This document shows positions 58,535 to 64,000 of a DNA stretch of 64,000 nt, in pieces. The DNA lies in NCBI GenBank assembly GCA_038025085.1, contig CM076139.1, positions 50,262,807 to 50,326,806 on the forward strand, written 5' to 3'. The position numbers were made by a program, and so were the translations under genes. Origin of the DNA: Tetragonia tetragonoides (lineage: Eukaryota > Streptophyta > Magnoliopsida > Caryophyllales > Aizoaceae). The notes under the pieces are model-generated. The model saw only the letters and a program-made list of their open reading frames with translations, made no database searches and was not told the origin of the DNA. Position 1 is the stretch's first letter; the number at the start of each line of letters is the position of its first letter.

Positions 58535-60016
58535 CACTATATGGTACTCGCTAATTTATATAGTTATCAATAATGTTTTTACCCTTAGATATGGTTTCAA
58601 ATTTGGGATTTTATTTTGATTTTATATCTTTTATTAGAAGATTTCAATTATCTTATTTGATAACCAATTTCTGTTGGTTCTTGATAATGGGCATCTTAGC
58701 TACTTACTTCATTTTGAATTTCTGATTATGGAAATTCTATATGTATAGGATGATCCCTTTCTTAACTTACTGTTAAAAGAATTAATTCATCTTTCTTTTG
58801 GAAATTCTGAAAATGAATAGAGAATCAAATTACATTGTGTCTTATAAGTTGCAACTAAATCGCACTGTTCGATTGTATAATATTTGTTATAACAATAATC
58901 TGTTCTTAGCAATAATTGGGAAAGTATATCATGCGAGATAACTTGAGTTGTAAATTGTAATGGTTGGATGAAAATGTATACATCACCCTATTGAAAGAAA
59001 GAAAAGAAAAAAGAATAAGGATCATAAAAAATCAGATGCAACTCTTCTCGATCTTCCCATTGAACTTGCTAACAATATTAAAAAACAGAGAGAACCGGCC
59101 AGTAGAATTTGCTTTGTGTTCATGCAAATTGATTTGTTCTAAGTTTGAGAGGTCGATCGTGTATATCAGCTAGCTTAGTTTTACCAGTAAAATCTATAGG
59201 TATTGATATAGAAATTAACATAGCTCAGTTTGAATTAGTTCACAATTAGTTTTTGTGCTTCGTTTGTGCTCGCGTGCGCGTGCGCGTGCACACACAAAAA
59301 AAGAGACGATTGCAAAAATTGTATATCCATTTTTTTTATCCTTTCTAAGTTGGTATTAAAGATTAGACTCTTATATTGTTGATTTGTTTCCATATTTTTT
59401 TAAGCATGCGCATGTCAAACACAACGTGCATTTTGCACAAGGTAGAAGATTTTGTAATAAATACTAGTGAATAGTACTCAGGTTGGGTCAATGTGTTTGA
59501 GTGATAATAATAATGTCTCCATATTTTTATATTCAATTTGTTACAAATCGGGCTCAAATCAGTCAAATGTCCATGAGAAAATGAGATCAATTGTTATTGA
59601 AATCACCGTTTTGACACAAAAAATAAACACAAGAACTTGTCAAATAAACAACCACGGATGAATAAGGATTCAATTACAAACAATTTCTATTTCACTTCAC
59701 TGGAGCTAAAAACTCCTATATACATTTCTTTGTACCTCTTATTACTTCTTTATACCATTACACTCTCACTTTTCTTTCTTTGCATGAGGCTAACTTAGCC
59801 ACCAAAAAAAATTACTCCTTCTTTCCATCTATTTTAACCTTTCTTTGGCACATTGTGAGTGGATCCCAAAATGCACTTCCTAAAGGGACCCAGAAAAATT
59901 GGACATATGACAATTACAAAGATGTAAAAAAAACAAAAAATCGATGAACAATCAATCAACAAATGGGGTGTGTCGTGTATCGTGTGAGGTCACGTCACGT
60001 GCTAGTATATAAAATG
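58535..60016 (-). promoter_or_regulatory. Former GH9 promoter and TBL29 3' flank
   Basis: No gene is seen. On the minus strand TATATAAA (58555-58562) lies about 20 bp from the TSD, so before the insertion it would have sat about 80 bp upstream of the GH9 start codon: a credible GH9 TATA box now cut off by 2.8 kb. A perfect alternating purine-pyrimidine tract lies at 59271-59296. CACGTG boxes lie near 59996 and 60018. Confidence 0.5.
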
Positions 60017-62661
60017 TCACGTGCGGGAAATGATACGTGTATAGAGGAACTCGTTCCACGTGTCGGGTAAACCGGGCAAGCACCAATGGATACAATCCGC
60101 AAAGTTATTCGGGTCAGCTTGCTGCTCTGCGTTTAGCATCTTGCCTTGCCTAATTGTGTAAACTGAAGTGTGTGCATCTTTTCGATATTCTGACAGGGCC
60201 GTGATGTTTAAGAAGCTCACAGGCACTCTTTTCATTGAATTTGTCACATTGTGAGCAATGTCAAATAGCCGCCAGTCTGATCCCACATTCAACGGTGTCG
60301 TTCTGTTTAGGATTGGTGTTGTTTCCTTTGCGCATTTTATACCATCTGGGTTGTCCCAATCCAAGCTCCTAATCAACCATAAGAGAGTCCATTAGCTTAT
60401 CAAATTATTTTTACCATATGAAGAAATAGAAACATAGTCAGTTTTTAAAATTTATCAGATTCTTTATACTGATAGAATATAGTACCCAATGTGATCACCA
60501 ATTCCCAATTCTGTACAAAGAGAGTATGCGTAAATGTGGGAAGTAGTGTATCGGAAACAATCCAAATCTTTCGGTTAAACTTCCATGTGTAAGAATTGAG
60601 AAATTTCAATGGATTATGCATGTAATCTAATTTCCTGTGCCATGTCTTAGATTCTAGACATTCCTGTATGTTGTCAGTATTTTGAATTAACAATTGAGGA
60701 AGCATTTGGAAGCAAATTCGGGAGTTGGTATAGCATAATGACTTCTTTTTCAAGATTATGATAACCTATTGCAATAAGAAAACATGGTTGTTTGAATAAT
60801 TTAACTTTGCTTTTCAAATCTCTCATGAAGTTGCTAACTGCTAACATTATTGTAAGTTGGACATGATCTTTTTCTATCAACTTCACTTTAGGAACCAACT
60901 TTGAATGAATATATTATGTTACAATGAGACCCCATACCACAATATGGCTAATTATTTGACTAATCCCATCCCACAACCTAAACCAACTAACTAATCATTT
61001 ATAATCATATAGCTATAGTTAATTAATCAAATATGTGCTTGTAGATTCATACCACCACAAAAAACAGAACATAAGCTAGGTGATACGCGTTTTTGCATAT
61101 ATTATACTCCTTTTCTTTCTAATGCATGATACATAAGAACCTTTTGTTTAATAATTCGATTAATATAACCATAAGAGAATTAATGAAGCAAATTAGGATT
61201 AGGAAAGGGAATTTACTTGATATGGAGAGGTGACATGCTCATGAAGAAGACTGTTGTACGATTAGGATCAATGTTTTTATCCACCCACTTAGACCATGTC
61301 CTCAACACCCTCCTATATGCCACCGGTCTCTCTACATCATCATACTCGGTCGCCCCTTCATCAAATGATCCTCTCCTGCTCAAAATCGCGCCACCAAATC
61401 AATTCATAATCATGATATTAGTGTCTAATTAATTATTGCGTTACATAATTAAGTAGTAGAGTAGTTAATTACTCGCACTTACAGGACTTTCATAGAGAAG
61501 GTGTTCATCCACCAAATGTAGGTGTTAAAGATGAGATAATCCACACTCTTCCAATTAGCAGCATGTTTTTTGATTGACTCAGGCATGATAATTCTGTTTA
61601 AGATGCTGTGCATTTTTGGATCATCAGAATTTGACTCTACTAAGAATGGTGCCCAGTAGAACTCCACTGTAGCATTGTAGTCCTGCAAAACAGGTGATCA
61701 CAAAATATGTACAGTATAGTATAAGTTTCTTCTCTTAAACTTCAAGCAAAACCAAAACAAATTGAAATGATAGAAAAGTATAGTTCTTCTACTGATTTCA
61801 TCATATATGACAATGTCAATCCAAATGGCCCACAAAATTGGTACCAATAACTGTGGCCCTAGGTTGGCAACTAATTAGGGTTGGTGGCAAAATTTGTTGA
61901 AGAATTAATGGTTCTGGTTTTATCTAGGTTTGAGAAGAAAATTCAGATTGAGATTGATTTGATACTTCTAAAGTAAAACATTTTTTTGGCCTAGATGTTC
62001 AATAATGTAACAAGTATGCCAAAATTTGCTAGTGGTAAAGCAACATTATTGCATTGAGAATAATCTATAACAGGAAAAAGTTTGCACTAATTAAGCATAT
62101 TGTTTCAATCATGCCTGGTTTAGGTTGGACAAACTAAGCTAAACCTTTTTTTGGTGCAAAAACTGAGCTAAACTATATGTTCCTCATGACATGTATAAGT
62201 TCAGTCAAATTCAACATAAATTAGGCTCAAGCAATGATAATGGTAGCGGGGGTACGAAGAGTCTGAACATGATGTAGCGGGGTTGCCTCGCTCGACATTC
62301 ACTTGCACCCTCTTTTTGATTACCAAAAAAAAAATGTAATGATAATTGTGAAAATCTTTGAGTACTAACAACTTACTCTAAACTGGAATAAATTCAAAGT
62401 TTTGGATATCCCAAATGGATAAAATTGAGAATGCAAGTAGCTCAATCATGAATTGTACCCCTTACTAAAATTTTGATTTTTTTTTTTTTTGTTTCTGTTG
62501 TTTTTTTTTTAAATTTGTTGTAGTAATTTGATTGACATGCAAAATTAACCATAAAAATGAAGTTATACTATCATACTTTTTGAGGTTATTGGTGATAATG
62601 ACTGAAATAATTCAAGTTATACTAGAGCTCATGGTGATAATGATTGAAATAATTCAAGCTT

Positions 62662-62692
<31 letters not shown>

Positions 62693-63577
62693 CCTCAAGC
62701 CTGAAAATGTTGAAGGAACCAGACTTAGTCAAGCTCTTTCTACCAGCAGGAACAGCAGATTGAACAAAGCAAACCATTGATTCCCATTGATTTCTATTCA
62801 ATGAATCTCCAACAAACATCAATCTCTTATTTCTCAGCTTCTCAAGCAAGAATTTTGGCCTAAACCTTTTTAACCCAAAAACAAAGAAAAACAGTCAGAA
62901 AACATAGTACAGTAATAAAACATCAAAAACCCTAAAAACAAAAATTCAAAAAAATGAAATTCAATGTTTTACTTGGGTAAAGAACAATCTCTGGGCTGCC
63001 ATTTCCAATTCTGATACAATGAATCTTTCCTCCCATTTCTCATACAAGTTACCTGAGCTGTGAGAAACTCACATTCATCCTCTTTGTATAAAGGGTGTGT
63101 CACATTATCATAAACCCATTTTCCTGTAAAAAGATCACAATCTTCTGGTGGCAATTCAATTACCTCATCTTCATCATCATCGTCATTTTCTCTCTCATCA
63201 GTTTCTTTCCCCTTTTCTGACACCATCTTAACATCATCATCCCTTGTTTCTTGCTCTGTTTTTTCTTTCTCCTTTTCAATTTCATCTTTCTTGATCACTT
63301 TCTCATCTGGGTTTTCCCTTTTCTGAACTGGGTTTTCACTTTTCTGAACTGGATTTTCATCATTTTGAACTGGGTTTTCCACAATCAAAGGATTTTCCTG
63401 GATTTCTTGAGCTTTTTGGCGAGAAAATGGGAATTCAGCAATGGATTTTACATCTTCATTGTACATAAAAAATGCAAACAACAAAATCGAAAACACAACA
63501 ACAAAAACTGAGAGATTACTGTTATTCTTCTTCTGTTTCATTGTATCAGAAGAAATAAGTGGGATTTTACGGCGCAT
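60017..63577 (-). CDS. TBL29: TBL29/ESKIMO1-like xylan O-acetyltransferase
   Basis: A Golgi type II membrane enzyme that acetylates xylan for secondary walls. Minus-strand exons: 63577-62973, 62865-62694, 61682-61483, 61375-61217, 60368-60017. All are GT-AG, with phases joining to 1,488 nt and 495 residues; Arabidopsis ESK1 is 487. The start [13 protein letters not shown] and the membrane segment [20 protein letters not shown] (about residues 25-44) strongly resemble ESK1. An acidic, repeat-rich stem (about 60-145) leads to the TBL domain ([12 protein letters not shown]), then the DUF231 catalytic region with the GDS motif ([12 protein letters not shown]) and the C-terminal DXXH motif ([17 protein letters not shown]). 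Both catalytic motifs are intact. Closest paralogues are TBL3/28/30/31; ortholog assignment rests on the N-terminus. Confidence 0.92.
62662..62691. repeat. CT/GA microsatellite at a splice donor
   Basis: The GA run on plus (CT on the coding strand) starts 3-4 bp after the donor of TBL29 exon 2 (GAG|gtatctctct). Its pyrimidine content may affect the local splice signal. It is likely polymorphic in length. Confidence 0.8.
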
Positions 63578-64000
63578 GAGATTGAAGAAAATTTACGGAA
63601 TTTTTGAGTGAGATTGAGAGAGGGTTGAAAAAGAAAAGAAAACAGAGGAAATATAAAGAAACAGGGGAAAAGTTCAACATAAGTTGAAAAAGATTGGGTC
63701 TTTTTTGAGTTTTTTAATGAAAGAGAAAGTGTTTGGTGAGATGGGTTTGTCTTCAAGGAAACTACAACTGGATTGGTCTTGTGTTTTTTTGGTGAAGGGA
63801 GATATGTCAATCTCAAGTGGGTTATGCTTATTTTACTCCATTGCTTAACTACTTTGCTTTGCTACACTGTCAAACAATGGAGAAAGAGGAGAGAGAAAAT
63901 AGAGGAATTAGTAGTGTGGGTTTAAAGCTTTCTTCTTCAAAGACTGTTGGTACTTGCAGCAGAATTATGGTCACTGTAGATCTTGTTTTTTTGGCCACCA
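63578..64000 (-). promoter_or_regulatory. TBL29 leader and proximal promoter
   Basis: No coding is seen upstream of the start codon. GTTTGGTG at 63732-63739 fits the MYB46-responsive element RKTWGGTR, about 155 bp before the start codon. MYB46/MYB83 drive secondary-wall genes, so this is plausible for TBL29. The motif is short and could be chance. Confidence 0.4.

Overview
The window is nuclear chromosomal DNA of a flowering plant, most likely a eudicot. The evidence is long AT-rich introns with GT-AG borders, plant-specific gene families (Em-type LEA, TBL xylan acetyltransferase, plant APC1) and typical plant transposons. Splice sites and TE borders were read by eye and checked by reading frame and by target-site duplications (TSDs). 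Nothing was searched against a database, and the species cannot be named from this.

Layout. 1-2.7 kb: gene-free AT-rich DNA with a Helitron 3' end. 2.8-6.2 kb: two divergent group-1 LEA (Em) genes. The left one is intact and intronless with upstream ABRE boxes. The right one keeps the usual intron but is frameshifted. A 288-bp hAT MITE and a 784-bp Harbinger-like MITE lie between them. 6.5-10.9 kb: a 4.4-kb hAT-type element whose core is a 44-bp minisatellite. 13.2-45.7 kb: one gene, APC1 (anaphase-promoting complex subunit 1). I traced 37 exons giving an unbroken 1,820-residue frame. Its introns hold many LINE 3' fragments, a SINE family, hAT elements (some nested) and foldback or MULE-like repeats.

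46.9-58.5 kb: a GH9 endo-1,4-beta-glucanase gene on the minus strand, facing APC1 tail to tail, now a pseudogene. It has a 2-bp loss in exon 1, a 1-bp gain in exon 3, a full-length 5.66-kb Copia element on the exon 3 acceptor, and a 2.8-kb non-autonomous gag-protease LTR element between its TATA box and start codon. Both LTR elements look very young: LTR pairs are almost identical, TSDs are perfect and ORFs are intact. 60.0-63.6 kb: an intact five-exon TBL29/ESKIMO1-like xylan O-acetyltransferase gene on the minus strand, with its promoter running to the right edge.

The genes do not form a pathway. GH9 and TBL29 both act on cell walls but share no visible regulation. The most notable signals are the gag-protease retroelement, whose LTR ends and primer-binding site match those of the neighbouring complete Copia element, and the Copia insertion that rebuilt the splice acceptor it hit.
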